This document shows, in pieces, positions 56,031 to 64,000 of a stretch of DNA of 64,000 nucleotides; position 1 is the stretch's first letter, and the number at the start of each line of letters is the position of its first letter. The notes beneath the pieces were generated by a model that saw nothing but the letters and a program-made list of their open reading frames with translations, was not told where the DNA came from and did no database searches. This DNA comes from an uncultured Clostridia bacterium (lineage in GTDB: Bacteria; Bacillota; Clostridia; Lachnospirales; CAG-274): contig CALWSK010000001.1 of NCBI GenBank assembly GCA_944384195.1, positions 124,001 through 188,000 on the forward strand. The letters are read 5' to 3'. Position numbers and translations under genes: made by a program.

Positions 56031-56951
56031 ATGTACTCTGTAAAATTAGAACAATTAGTAGAAGAATATAAACTAGTTAATCTTACACCTAGCGTAGATT
56101 TTTCCGAAAAAGTCTTAGAACACCCAGAAGTTAATAGACCAGCTCTTCAACTTGCTGGATTTTTTGAATATTTCCCTTCAGAACGAATTCAAATAATAGG
56201 CCTTGTAGAAATTTCATATATAAAGACATTAACAAAAGAACAAAAAGAAAAAATATTTGAAAAAATGTGTTCTTACTCGTTACCTTGCTTTATCTTCTGT
56301 AGAAATATACAAGCTCCAGAAGAACTTATTAAATACTGCATAAAATATAATATACCTGTGTTTCAAACTAAAGATGCAACATCTGAATTTGAAAGCGAAG
56401 TTATAAGATGGCTAAGAGTTCAACTTGCTCCTAGAATTACTATGCACGGTGTATTAGTTGATATATATGGAGAAGGTGTTCTTATTATTGGTGAAAGTGG
56501 TGTTGGTAAAAGCGAAACTGCTCTTGAACTTATAAAAAGAGGACATAGGCTAGTTGCCGATGATGCTGTAGAAATAAAAAAAATATCTCATAATACTTTA
56601 ATAGGATCTGCTCCAGATGTTATAAGATATTTTATAGAGCTAAGAGGAATAGGAATAATAAATGTAAAACAAATGTTTGGAGTTCAATCTGTAAAATCCT
56701 CTAAATCTATAGACCTTATAATAAATTTAGAAGCTTGGGATAAAAATAGACAATATGACAGGCTTGGACTAAATGAAGAATATATGGATATACTTGGTAA
56801 TGATATAATCTGTCAAACTCTTCCTGTTAGACCAGGACGTAATCTTGCTATGATTTGTGAGGCAGCAGCAGTAAATAGAAGACAAAAGAAAATGGGATAT
56901 AATGCAGCTCAAGTATTAAGCGAAAAAATAATGAACAGTATGACAAATTAG
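56031..56951 (+). CDS. hprK: HPr kinase/phosphorylase
   Basis: 306 residues. P-loop GESGVGKS (154-161), catalytic His139 (ITMHG), VADDAVEI, and the C-terminal signature ELRGIGIINVKQMFG. Phosphorylates the regulatory serine of HPr and Crh in carbon catabolite control. A Crh-like gene lies at the end of the same run. Confidence 0.97.
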   Translation: MYSVKLEQLVEEYKLVNLTPSVDFSEKVLEHPEVNRPALQLAGFFEYFPSERIQIIGLVEISYIKTLTKEQKEKIFEKMCSYSLPCFIFCRNIQAPEELIKYCIKYNIPVFQTKDATSEFESEVIRWLRVQLAPRITMHGVLVDIYGEGVLIIGESGVGKSETALELIKRGHRLVADDAVEIKKISHNTLIGSAPDVIRYFIELRGIGIINVKQMFGVQSVKSSKSIDLIINLEAWDKNRQYDRLGLNEEYMDILGNDIICQTLPVRPGRNLAMICEAAAVNRRQKKMGYNAAQVLSEKIMNSMTN

Positions 56952-56963
56952 GAGGAACTTAAA

Positions 56964-57908
56964 TTGTACTATATAGGAATAGATTTAGGTGGAACTACTA
57001 TAAAAGGTGGTTTAGTTGATGAGAACGGAAAAATTATAAAAACAGTTGTAGAAAAAACTCTTGCCCATAGAAAAGGAGAAGAAATAATAGAATCTATAGC
57101 TAAAGTGGCCCTTACTCTTATAGAAAAACACGGTATATCTATAAATGATGTTCATTCTATAGGTATAGGAGCTCCTGGTCTTATAGATAGTGAAAATAAA
57201 ATAATAGTTACTTCTAGTAATATAAATTTTGATAATATTAATGTTGAAAAAAAAATGCAAAAACATATAAACTTACCTATCTTCTTAGAAAATGATGCAA
57301 ATTGCGCTTGTATAGCAGAATATGTTTGCGGAAGTATGCGTGGATATGAAAACGCAATTATGTTAACTATTGGTACTGGAGTTGGCGGAAGCGTTATATT
57401 AAATGGTAAAATAGCTAAAGGTAGCTTTTTAGGAGAAGGAGAACTTGGACATATTATAGTAGATTATAGTAGTGGCAAAGTTTGTGGATGTGGACAAACT
57501 GGATGCCTTGAAGCTTTTTGTTCTGCAACTTCTATAATAAAATATGCAAAAGAACTCCTTGAAAAAAATAAAGATAGTAAAATATTAGAGCTAGCATCTA
57601 ATATAGATAATATAGATGCTAAAGCAGTTTTTGATGCTTATGATATGGGCGATGAAATAGCTACTAAAGTTATAGATAGATTTAATAATTATCTTGCTAT
57701 TGGCATAGTAAATCTTATTAATATATTTAGACCCGGCATAATATCTATAGGAGGTGCCGCTTCTGCTAGAGGAGATAAACTCACAGATCCTATAAATGAA
57801 AAAGCTCAAAAGATGATATATGGAAATGGTTTTAAAACTAAGATTGTACCTGCTATCTTAGGTAATGATGCTGGTATAATCGGTGCTGCTATGATAGCTA
57901 GATTATAA
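56964..57908 (+). CDS. glcK: ROK-family glucokinase
   Basis: 314 residues, TTG start behind GGAGGAA. N-terminal phosphate loop GIDLGGTTIKGGLVD, catalytic Asp in FLENDANCACIAE, TIGTGVGGSVI, and the ROK zinc motif CGCGQTGCLEAF. Phosphorylates glucose at C6. 12 bases after hprK; consistent with carbon-control context. Confidence 0.9.
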   Translation: MYYIGIDLGGTTIKGGLVDENGKIIKTVVEKTLAHRKGEEIIESIAKVALTLIEKHGISINDVHSIGIGAPGLIDSENKIIVTSSNINFDNINVEKKMQKHINLPIFLENDANCACIAEYVCGSMRGYENAIMLTIGTGVGGSVILNGKIAKGSFLGEGELGHIIVDYSSGKVCGCGQTGCLEAFCSATSIIKYAKELLEKNKDSKILELASNIDNIDAKAVFDAYDMGDEIATKVIDRFNNYLAIGIVNLINIFRPGIISIGGAASARGDKLTDPINEKAQKMIYGNGFKTKIVPAILGNDAGIIGAAMIARL

Positions 57909-57924
57909 TGGAGGATATATTATT

Positions 57925-58818
57925 TTGGAAATCTTTAGTCAAATTTTAAATTCTAACCAAATTTTACTAAACGAAAGTATGAAAAAACATACAACATTTA
58001 GAATAGGTGGAAATACTAAAGTTTTATTACTCCCAGAAACTACAACACAAATACTATCTTGTATAGAAATTTGTAGAAAAAATAATTTAAAATATTACAT
58101 AATAGGTAATGGTAGTAATCTTCTAGTTTCAGATAAAGGGTTTGATGGCGTTATAATAAAAATATCAAAAAACTTTAATAAAATAGAATGTAAAAATAAT
58201 ATTATAAAAGCTCAAGCAGGAGCTAGCCTTAGTGCTATATCAAAAATAGCCTATGAAAATTCTTTATCCGGCTTAGAATTTGCACTTGGTATCCCTGGGA
58301 CTATAGGTGGAGGTGTTTGTATGAATGCTGGAGCCTATGGTAGCGAACTTAAAAATATAATAAAAAGCGTAACTGTTATACAAGATGGTAAAATTAAAAC
58401 TTTAGATAATAAAGCTTGTGAATTTGAATATAGAAATAGCAAAATTTTAAAAGAAAAACTTATAGTGTTAGAAGTTTTACTAGAATTATGTTATTCAGAT
58501 AAATCACAAATATTAAACACTATGAAAACTAATACAAAAACTAGAAATCAAAAACAACCCGTTGAATACCCTAGTGCCGGTAGTACATTTAAAAGACCTA
58601 AAGATAATTTTGCTGGCAAGCTTATAATGGAAGCTGGTCTTGCTGGTAAAACTGTAGGAGATGCTTGTATATCTTCTAAACATTGTGGTTTTATAATAAA
58701 TCTTGGAAACGCTTCTTGTAATGATGTTTTATCACTTATAGATATTGCTTATAAAGAAGTTAAAGAAAAATTTAATATAAGTTTAGAAAAAGAAATACGT
58801 ATACTAGGAGAAAGCTAG
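57925..58818 (+). CDS. murB: UDP-N-acetylenolpyruvoylglucosamine reductase
   Basis: 297 residues, TTG start behind GGAGG. FAD-binding THTTFRIGG-like opening (KKHTTFRIGGNT), GNGSNLLVSDKGFDG, LEFALGIPGTIGGGVCMNAGAYG and PSAGSTFKRP with the proton-donor serine. Type II MurB; makes UDP-MurNAc for the wall. Confidence 0.96.
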   Translation: MEIFSQILNSNQILLNESMKKHTTFRIGGNTKVLLLPETTTQILSCIEICRKNNLKYYIIGNGSNLLVSDKGFDGVIIKISKNFNKIECKNNIIKAQAGASLSAISKIAYENSLSGLEFALGIPGTIGGGVCMNAGAYGSELKNIIKSVTVIQDGKIKTLDNKACEFEYRNSKILKEKLIVLEVLLELCYSDKSQILNTMKTNTKTRNQKQPVEYPSAGSTFKRPKDNFAGKLIMEAGLAGKTVGDACISSKHCGFIINLGNASCNDVLSLIDIAYKEVKEKFNISLEKEIRILGES

Positions 58819-58826
58819 GTGAATTT

Positions 58827-59693
58827 ATGAAATATGTTATAATAACAGGTATGTCTGGTGCTGGTAAAAGTACTGTATTAAAATTTTTTGAAGATATAGG
58901 TTATTTTTGTGTGGATAATCTTCCTCCTTCTCTTATTCCAAAATTTTTAGAGCTTTGTGATAAACCAAATTCTGATATAGAAAAAGTAGCTATCGGTATA
59001 GATATCCGCGGTGGTAAAATGTTTGACGACTTTTTTACTTATCTATCTGAAATAAAAAATGAAAAAAACCTTTTTGAAATTTTATTTTTAGATTGTTCTG
59101 ATGATGTTCTTCTAAAAAGATATAAAGAAACTAGAAGAAGCCATCCACTAGCTAAAAACGAAAGAATAATATCTGGTATAATAAGAGAGCGTGAACTTCT
59201 TAGCGATATAAGAAGAAAATCTGATTACATAATAGATACTTCTAATATATTAGCAAGACAATTAAAACAAAAAATTAATGATATATTTATAGAAAACAAA
59301 AGTTTTGATAGTCTTATGATAAATATACTATCTTTTGGCTTTAAATATGGAATACCTAGTGATGCCGACTTAGTTTTTGATGTTAGATTTTTACCAAATC
59401 CTTTTTATATAGATGAGCTAAAACCCCTAACTGGAAATGACATATCTGTTCATGACTATGTTATGAATTTTGAGGAGAGCAAAATTTTTCTTACAAAGCT
59501 TATAGATATGATAGATTTTTTAATACCTAATTATATAAAAGAAGGAAAAAATCAACTAGTTATAGCTATAGGTTGTACTGGAGGAAAACATCGTTCTGTA
59601 ACTTTAGCAAACGAACTTTTTTATGCTCTTAATAAAAAAGAAAATAGTTCTATTCTCACACATAGAGATATTGACAAAGATAGCAAAAAGTAG
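58827..59693 (+). CDS. rapZ: RNase adapter protein RapZ
   Basis: 288 residues. P-loop GMSGAGKST (8-16), VDNLPPSLIPKF, and the C-terminal domain with IAIGCTGGKHRSV. In E. coli it controls glmS mRNA decay; in Firmicutes its role is less clear. The order rapZ-whiA-crh matches Bacillus, but yvcK/glmR, which lies between rapZ and whiA there, is missing. Confidence 0.96.
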   Translation: MKYVIITGMSGAGKSTVLKFFEDIGYFCVDNLPPSLIPKFLELCDKPNSDIEKVAIGIDIRGGKMFDDFFTYLSEIKNEKNLFEILFLDCSDDVLLKRYKETRRSHPLAKNERIISGIIRERELLSDIRRKSDYIIDTSNILARQLKQKINDIFIENKSFDSLMINILSFGFKYGIPSDADLVFDVRFLPNPFYIDELKPLTGNDISVHDYVMNFEESKIFLTKLIDMIDFLIPNYIKEGKNQLVIAIGCTGGKHRSVTLANELFYALNKKENSSILTHRDIDKDSKK

Positions 59694-59715
59694 TATATTA
59701 CTGTAAGGTGATTTT

Positions 59716-60603
59716 ATGTCCTTTTCTTTAAATGTAAAAAATGAAATATCAAATATATTACCAAATAAACATTGTGCTATGGCAGAGTTTTTTTCTATCC
59801 TAAATTTTGCAGTAAATATAAAATACTCTCCCCTAGCTCTTTCATTATCTACTGAAAATAGATTATTAGCTGATAAATTTGAAAATCTTCTAAAATATCT
59901 TTTTAATTGTGAAGAATTTATATTTTATAAAAATTCCAAACTATATATCTATGATAGTAATTTTTTAAAAACTATATTTGATACAATAAATAAATATTTC
60001 TATAAACATAATTCAAATACATATTATATTAATAAAATCTGTTGTAAAAGAGCTTATATACGAGGAGCCTTTTTAAGCACCGGCTATATATGCTCTCCAG
60101 AAAAAAACTATCACGTAGAATTTTTATCTAATAATCTTGAAAAAGCTAAATTTTTAAAAGATTTAATAAACTATTTTGAAATAGAAGCTAAAATATTAGA
60201 GAAAAAAGACTATTTTATAGTATATATAAAAGAGGCAGATCAAATAATAGAGCTTTTAAATGTAATAGAAGCTCATAAAGCCCTTATGGAGTTTGAAAAT
60301 ATTCGAATCCTAAAAGAAGTAAGAAATAATGTTAATCGTATTGTAAACTGTGAGACAGCAAATCTTAATAAAATTGTATGTGCCGGGATGGAACAAAAAG
60401 AAAATATAGAATATATAAAAAATACTATAGGTCTTGATAGTTTACCAAAACCTTTAAAAGAAATAGCTTTGCTTAGACTAGAAAATCCAGATATAAGTTT
60501 ACAAGAACTTAGCGAAATGACAAATCCACGAATAAGCAAATCAGGAGTAAACCATAGACTAAAAAAAATAAATAATATTTCAAAAAAGCTTAGGGGGTTA
60601 TAA
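59716..60603 (+). CDS. whiA: DNA-binding regulator WhiA
   Basis: 295 residues. LAGLIDADG-derived N-terminal fold (KRAYIRGAFLSTGYICSP) and C-terminal helix-turn-helix (DISLQELSEMTNPRISKSGVNHRLKKIN). Affects cell division and sporulation-related genes. Ends one base before crh. Confidence 0.96.
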   Translation: MSFSLNVKNEISNILPNKHCAMAEFFSILNFAVNIKYSPLALSLSTENRLLADKFENLLKYLFNCEEFIFYKNSKLYIYDSNFLKTIFDTINKYFYKHNSNTYYINKICCKRAYIRGAFLSTGYICSPEKNYHVEFLSNNLEKAKFLKDLINYFEIEAKILEKKDYFIVYIKEADQIIELLNVIEAHKALMEFENIRILKEVRNNVNRIVNCETANLNKIVCAGMEQKENIEYIKNTIGLDSLPKPLKEIALLRLENPDISLQELSEMTNPRISKSGVNHRLKKINNISKKLRGL

Positions 60604-60604
60604 T

Positions 60605-60850
60605 ATGAAACAAGAAAATTTAAAAATTACTGCTTCTATAGAAGCTAGGGAGGTTGCTATAATTGTCCAAATAGCTAGTAAATATACTAGCAATATAAAG
60701 ATAGTTTTAGATAATAAAATAGTAAATGCAAAAAGTATAATGGGACTTATAGCTTTAGGCGGACTGGACGGAAAAGACATTACTATATTAGCAGATGGTG
60801 TAGATGCTGAAGAAGCTGTAAAAGAGCTTTCAGAATTTTTAACTAAATAG
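60605..60850 (+). CDS. crh: Crh-like HPr family protein without the phosphocarrier histidine
   Basis: 81 residues of the HPr fold. The PTS phosphorylation site G-I-H-A-R-P is replaced by S-I-E-A-R-E, with Glu13 where HPr has His15, so it cannot carry PTS phosphate. The regulatory serine is kept in NAKSIMGLIALG (S44). This is the Crh pattern: a substrate of HPr kinase and partner of CcpA. Directly after whiA, as crh in Bacillus, and in the same run as hprK. Confidence 0.88.
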   Translation: MKQENLKITASIEAREVAIIVQIASKYTSNIKIVLDNKIVNAKSIMGLIALGGLDGKDITILADGVDAEEAVKELSEFLTK

Positions 60851-60871
60851 GCACTAGATATTCTAGGCCTA
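60848..60871 (+). terminator. Terminator of the hprK-crh operon
   Basis: TAGGC-A-CTAGA / TCTAG-GCCTA stem with one bulged A, followed by ATTTTTATG. Confidence 0.8.
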
Positions 60872-60956
60872 ATTTTTATGTTTTTCATAATTTTCTTGAT
60901 TATTATTAAAATAAAGTATATAATATTCTTTGTATGAAAAAAAAGGAGGGTTAATT

Positions 60957-61913
60957 TTGATTTATATCCAATATTTATTTTTAGCAAGTTGTGTTGTTAT
61001 TTTATCTTTGTTTCTATCTAAATATGTAGATGCTCTAGATAAAAAAACAAATCTTTCTGGTGCATTTATAGGTGGAATACTTCTTGCAGCAGTTACTTCA
61101 CTCCCAGAATTTATAACAAGTCTTACTGCTATTTTTTCATTAAACCAACCAAGTCTAGTTCAAGGAAATGTTTTTGGGAGTAATGTATTTAATCTTACTA
61201 TTTTAGGTGCTTGTATTCTTTTATTTCCTAAAAAATTTAAAGAAGGTTATGTAGCAAAAAGTCATCTTCTAACTAGTATTCTTACAATAATTTTATTTAT
61301 AGTATGTTTCATCGGTATGAAGATAAATATTAGTTTAAATCTTGGATTTTTAAATGTAAGTTATGCTTCTATAATTATAATAATATTATATATAATAAAT
61401 ATTACTAAAATGAATTCTGATAGTTCCGAAAGCTCTGATGAAGATGATAATGTAAATCTCACAGTTAAGCAAATTATAATAAGATTTATATTTTGTTCTA
61501 TTTTATTAGTTATATTTAGTATGCTTCTCACAAAAGTTACAGATAAGCTTAATTCTACTTTAGGACTTGGAGCTACTGTTGGTGGTGCTATTTTCCTTGG
61601 AATAGCTACTTCTCTTCCAGAACTTACTTCTTCATTTAATTTAGTCCGTCTTGGTAATTTTAATGCCTCTTTTGGTAATGTAATAGGAAGTAATCTATTT
61701 AACTTTACAATTTTAGCAATTGGAGATCTATTCTATTCTAAAGGAAATATATTCTCTCCAGATAAACAAGCAGACAATCTTATAATATGGGGGATATTAG
61801 GTACTATTCTTGTAATAGGTACATTATATACTAAGAAAAATACTAAACTTTCTATGCTTCTAGGTGTAGGTATTATAGCTTGTTATATAGCTAGTATACT
61901 ATTTTCTTTATAA
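60957..61913 (+). CDS. Calcium/sodium antiporter family protein (CaCA)
   Basis: 318 residues, about ten membrane helices in two inverted halves. The two alpha repeats are GGILLAAVTSLPEFITSL with FGSNVFNL, and GGAIFLGIATSLPELTSS with IGSNLFNF. A Ser/Asp-rich acidic loop (SDSSESSDEDDN) links the halves. Exchanges cations, probably Ca2+ for Na+ or H+. TTG start at 60957 behind AGGAGGG; an ATG nine codons upstream lies before the ribosome binding site. Confidence 0.9.
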   Translation: MIYIQYLFLASCVVILSLFLSKYVDALDKKTNLSGAFIGGILLAAVTSLPEFITSLTAIFSLNQPSLVQGNVFGSNVFNLTILGACILLFPKKFKEGYVAKSHLLTSILTIILFIVCFIGMKINISLNLGFLNVSYASIIIIILYIINITKMNSDSSESSDEDDNVNLTVKQIIIRFIFCSILLVIFSMLLTKVTDKLNSTLGLGATVGGAIFLGIATSLPELTSSFNLVRLGNFNASFGNVIGSNLFNFTILAIGDLFYSKGNIFSPDKQADNLIIWGILGTILVIGTLYTKKNTKLSMLLGVGIIACYIASILFSL

Positions 61914-61920
61914 TATAAGT

Positions 61921-61953
61921 AAAAATAGTGTAGATAAAATCTACACTATTTTT
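61921..61953. terminator. Terminator of the CaCA antiporter gene
   Basis: 15-base stem AAAAATAGTGTAGAT / ATCTACACTATTTTT with an AAA loop. Confidence 0.9.
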
Positions 61954-62008
61954 ATAACAAATTCAAAAACATTAATTTTAGAATTATTTTTTACATACTA
62001 TTAATATC

Positions 62009-62037
62009 TTGATTTTTTATATTATTTATAGTATTAT
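62009..62037 (+). promoter_or_regulatory. Promoter of the Fur-family regulator gene
   Basis: TTGATT, 17 bases, TATTAT, about 32 bases before the start codon. The downstream edge meets a PerR/Fur-like box. Confidence 0.5.
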
Positions 62038-62038
62038 A

Positions 62039-62053
62039 TGATAACAATTATTA
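62039..62053 (+). promoter_or_regulatory. PerR/Fur-like operator
   Basis: TGATAACAATTATTA matches the PerR box TTATAATnATTATAA at 11 of 14 fixed positions. It lies at the expected transcript start, so the regulator may repress itself. Confidence 0.5.
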
Positions 62054-62068
62054 ATAAGGAGTGATTTT

Positions 62069-62500
62069 ATGCAAACACTTATAAACAATCTAAAAGATAA
62101 TAATCTAAAAGTAACTCCCCAAAGATTAATTATTTATAGCTATTTATACAACAATCATATACATCCTAGTGCAGAAATTATATATAATAATATCAAAAAA
62201 CAAAATCCTACAATAAGTCTTGCTACTGTATATAAAACTTTAAAATCCTTAAAAGATTCTGGATTAATAAGAGAAATAAATGTTGGAGAAGATAGTTTTA
62301 GGTATGATGCTCAAGTTAAACCTCATATTCATATAATATGTAAAAGTTGTAATAAAATTATAGATTATTTTCCAAATGAAGACTTTATAAATAAAATACA
62401 AGATGAAATTTCTAATAATACTAATTGTGAAATAGAACAAAATCAAATGTATTTTTATGGTTTATGTGACGAATGTTGTAAAAAAGAGCCTATTTTTTAG
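62069..62500 (+). CDS. Fur-family metalloregulator (PerR/Fur-like)
   Basis: 143 residues. Winged helix with LKVTPQRLIIYSYLY and TISLATVYKTLKSLKDSGLI, then the metal region KPHIHIICKSCNKIIDYF and two CxxC pairs (CKSC, CDEC) for structural zinc. PerR is favoured by the upstream box, though Fur or Zur is possible. The stop lies inside its terminator. Confidence 0.9.
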   Translation: MQTLINNLKDNNLKVTPQRLIIYSYLYNNHIHPSAEIIYNNIKKQNPTISLATVYKTLKSLKDSGLIREINVGEDSFRYDAQVKPHIHIICKSCNKIIDYFPNEDFINKIQDEISNNTNCEIEQNQMYFYGLCDECCKKEPIF

Positions 62501-62510
62501 GCTCTTTTTT
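62480..62510. terminator. Bidirectional terminator, fur-family gene / cutC
   Basis: 13-base stem AAAAAAGAGCCTA / TAGGCTCTTTTTT with a T5 loop. Confidence 0.92.
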
Positions 62511-62562
62511 ATAATGTTTAATTTAAAATCTTATATTTTTATGATACTATCTATAATATATA

Positions 62563-63300
62563 TTACTTTAACACATTTACTAATTTTTCTACAAGTTCTT
62601 TACTTACAACATCATAATCTAAATTATTATTTAAATAAGAATAATTAACATAAGAACCTTTAGTTGTTTTATCTTGAAAATACGCCTTACAAGAACTATG
62701 AACTTGAAAAACCTTTGTTTTTTCTATTATATATTTTGCATTTGTATAATTAACCCCACTCCCCACAACTATTTCTATATAATCTTTATAATTATCATTT
62801 AATTTTTTTATGAGCTCTAATCCATCTATAGCTTTATCTCTTAATCCACTCGTTAAAATCCTATCAACACCTAACTTTATAAGAATTTCTATAGTTCTTT
62901 CTGGATCTAAAGTACAATCAAAAGCTCTATGAAAAACAGCCTCTTTTCCCTTATTTTTAATAATTTCAATTATTCTTTTAACATTTTCTATATCTACACT
63001 TCTATCTTCATTTAAAAATCCAAATGTCAACCCATCAGCTCCATTTTCTAAAAATATCTTTGCATCTGTTAGCATAGTATCTATATCCTCTTGTTTATAA
63101 AAAAATCCTCCTGCCCTATTTCTTACCATACATATAGTTTTTATGTTAAAATCATCTTTCACTTTAATTAAATTTGCAAGACTTGGACTTATCCCACCTA
63201 AATATAAACTAGAATTTAACTCAACTCTATCTGCTCCGCCTAAATATGCTTGTTTTGCATCATAATAACTTCCACAACAAATTTCAACTATATTTTTCAT
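62563..63300 (-). CDS. cutC: CutC family protein
   Basis: 245 residues, TIM barrel. VEICCGSYYDAKQAYLGGADRVELNSSLYLGGISPS at the start region, VFHRAFDC, LTSG and the C-terminal VHSSCKAYF follow the CutC pattern. Once named for copper homeostasis; that role is not firmly shown outside E. coli. Single gene. Confidence 0.94.
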   Translation of the reverse strand: MKNIVEICCGSYYDAKQAYLGGADRVELNSSLYLGGISPSLANLIKVKDDFNIKTICMVRNRAGGFFYKQEDIDTMLTDAKIFLENGADGLTFGFLNEDRSVDIENVKRIIEIIKNKGKEAVFHRAFDCTLDPERTIEILIKLGVDRILTSGLRDKAIDGLELIKKLNDNYKDYIEIVVGSGVNYTNAKYIIEKTKVFQVHSSCKAYFQDKTTKGSYVNYSYLNNNLDYDVVSKELVEKLVNVLK

Positions 63301-63320
63301 AGTTTCCTCCTAATATGTAA

Positions 63321-63339
63321 ACCTAGGCATTGCCTAGGT
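63321..63339. terminator. Hairpin between the chemotaxis receptor gene and cutC
   Basis: ACCTAGGC / GCCTAGGT stem with a 3-base loop; only TTTA follows on the minus strand. Weak terminator candidate. Confidence 0.45.
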
Positions 63340-63345
63340 AATAAT

Positions 63346-64000
63346 TTATTTTAATTTAAAGTCTGAAACTGAAGAATAAAATATTTCTGCTTGACTTGCT
63401 AATTCTTGAGCTGATGCTGCTGATTCTTCACTTGTTGCTGTATTATTTTGTGTAACTGATGAAATATCTAAAATACTTCTATTTATACCCTCTATAGATT
63501 TTTCTTGTTCTATAGAAAATTTTGTAGATATATATACAAGTTTTGCTATTTCTTCTATCTGACTAACTATACTAACAAGAGCTTTTGCTGTATTATCTGC
63601 TATATCATAACCTTCACAAACCTTAACACAGTCCCATCTATAAGCTCTGTAGTTTCTCTAGCTGCTTCCTGACTTCTTATAGCAAGATTTCTCACTTCTT
63701 CTGCAACAACGGCAAATCCTTTCCGTGTTCTCCTGCCCTTGCTGCCTCTACGGCTGCATTAAGAGCTAAAATATTTGTTTGAAAAGCTATATCTTCTATA
63801 ACTTTTATTATATTAGTATACTATTGGATGCAATATTTATATCTTGCATAGCTAAAAGCATAGTACTCATATGATTATTTCCCTCTTTAGCATTTTCTTT
63901 AGCTTCTAAAGCAAGATTATTTACTATTTCAAAATTTTCAACATTACTTTTAGCTTTTTTTATTATATCTTCTATAGTAATATTTAACTCTTCTACTGCT
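63346..64000 (-). pseudogene. Methyl-accepting chemotaxis protein, C-terminal part, three frameshifts
   Basis: The minus strand encodes the conserved receptor signalling hairpin ([25 protein letters not shown], then [12 protein letters not shown]) and the C-terminal helix ending SSVSDFKLK before TAA at 63346-63348; the N-terminus lies beyond the right edge. Reading it needs three one-base insertions: near 63816-63822 (between ASNSI and NIIKVIED), near 63718-63723 (HGKGF, GGAAAGG for GGAAAAGG) and near 63622-63630 (before [12 protein letters not shown]). Each fits a base lost from a short run. It is either a decayed gene or low-quality sequence at the edge of the read data. Confidence 0.85.

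Noticed and set aside
63346..64000. Programmed frameshifting in the chemotaxis receptor
   Set aside because: Three separate one-base losses without slippery heptamers or downstream structures do not fit programmed frameshifting.

Overview
The window is a strongly AT-rich stretch of chromosome from an endospore-forming, low-GC Gram-positive anaerobe, almost certainly a member of the Clostridia. Evidence for this is the spoVA operon, spoVS, an alpha/beta-type SASP, remA, the glmS ribozyme, a Crh-like HPr with hprK, a YtrA-type GntR regulator, a flavodiiron protein, and AGGAGG/GGTGAT ribosome binding sites with frequent TTG starts. The order hprK - ROK kinase - murB - rapZ - whiA - crh is typical of Lachnospiraceae-like Clostridia. 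I cannot name the species. I saw no rRNA, tRNA, CRISPR array, insertion sequence or prophage.

Layout. 1-5.5 kb (minus): 3'-truncated rsgA, a TSUP permease and a CdaR/PucR-type regulator, then the translation-termination block DUF1385 - prmC - prfA. 5.6-9.5 kb (minus): a cytoplasmic GH2 glycosidase, then an overlapping Xer-like recombinase and Sfp-type phosphopantetheinyl transferase. 9.6-11.5 kb (plus): an unknown protein and aroA. 11.5-17.1 kb (minus): a secreted C39-like protease, truA, an unknown protein, a lipoprotein, and glmS behind its ribozyme. 17.2-20.4 kb (minus): a GntR/ABC/permease operon. 20.6-22.5 kb (plus): a 652-residue Thr-rich protein with two arrays of 11-residue repeats, probably a spore or surface structural protein. 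22.6-25.6 kb (minus): aroC - lysA - LUD protein. 25.7-28.4 kb (plus): a small membrane ORF plus spoVAA-AB-AC-AD behind a forespore-type promoter. 28.7-29.3 kb: a secreted CAP protein.

29.4-33.7 kb (minus): pstSCAB-phoU behind a three-repeat Pho box. 33.7-37.9 kb (minus): arginine decarboxylase and agmatinase (Arg to agmatine to putrescine), followed by an ABC permease and ATPase with no binding protein. 38.3-39.5 kb (plus): a cation/proton antiporter. 39.5-45.5 kb (minus): spoVS, aldehyde dehydrogenase, MATE exporter, HAD phosphatase, flavodiiron protein and rluB. 45.5-48.5 kb: hemW and lepA. 48.6-54.6 kb (minus): a small membrane protein, a YugP-type Zn protease, fmt, def, priA, rpoZ, gmk and remA. 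54.7-55.3 kb: a cytidylate-kinase-like protein without a P-loop. 55.4-62.5 kb (plus): an unlisted 55-residue SASP, an unknown protein, hprK - glcK - murB - rapZ - whiA - crh, a Ca/Na-type antiporter and a Fur/PerR regulator. 62.5-64 kb (minus): cutC and the end of a chemotaxis receptor gene broken by three one-base deletions.

Points worth a second look: the 652-residue repeat protein; aroC, whose canonical start position carries ATA behind a good ribosome binding site; the small ORF ahead of spoVAA, which also lacks a standard start near its ribosome binding site; a spoVA operon ending without spoVAE; G-rich tracts just after two stop codons; a family of look-alike terminators; and the clustered frameshifts at the right edge.
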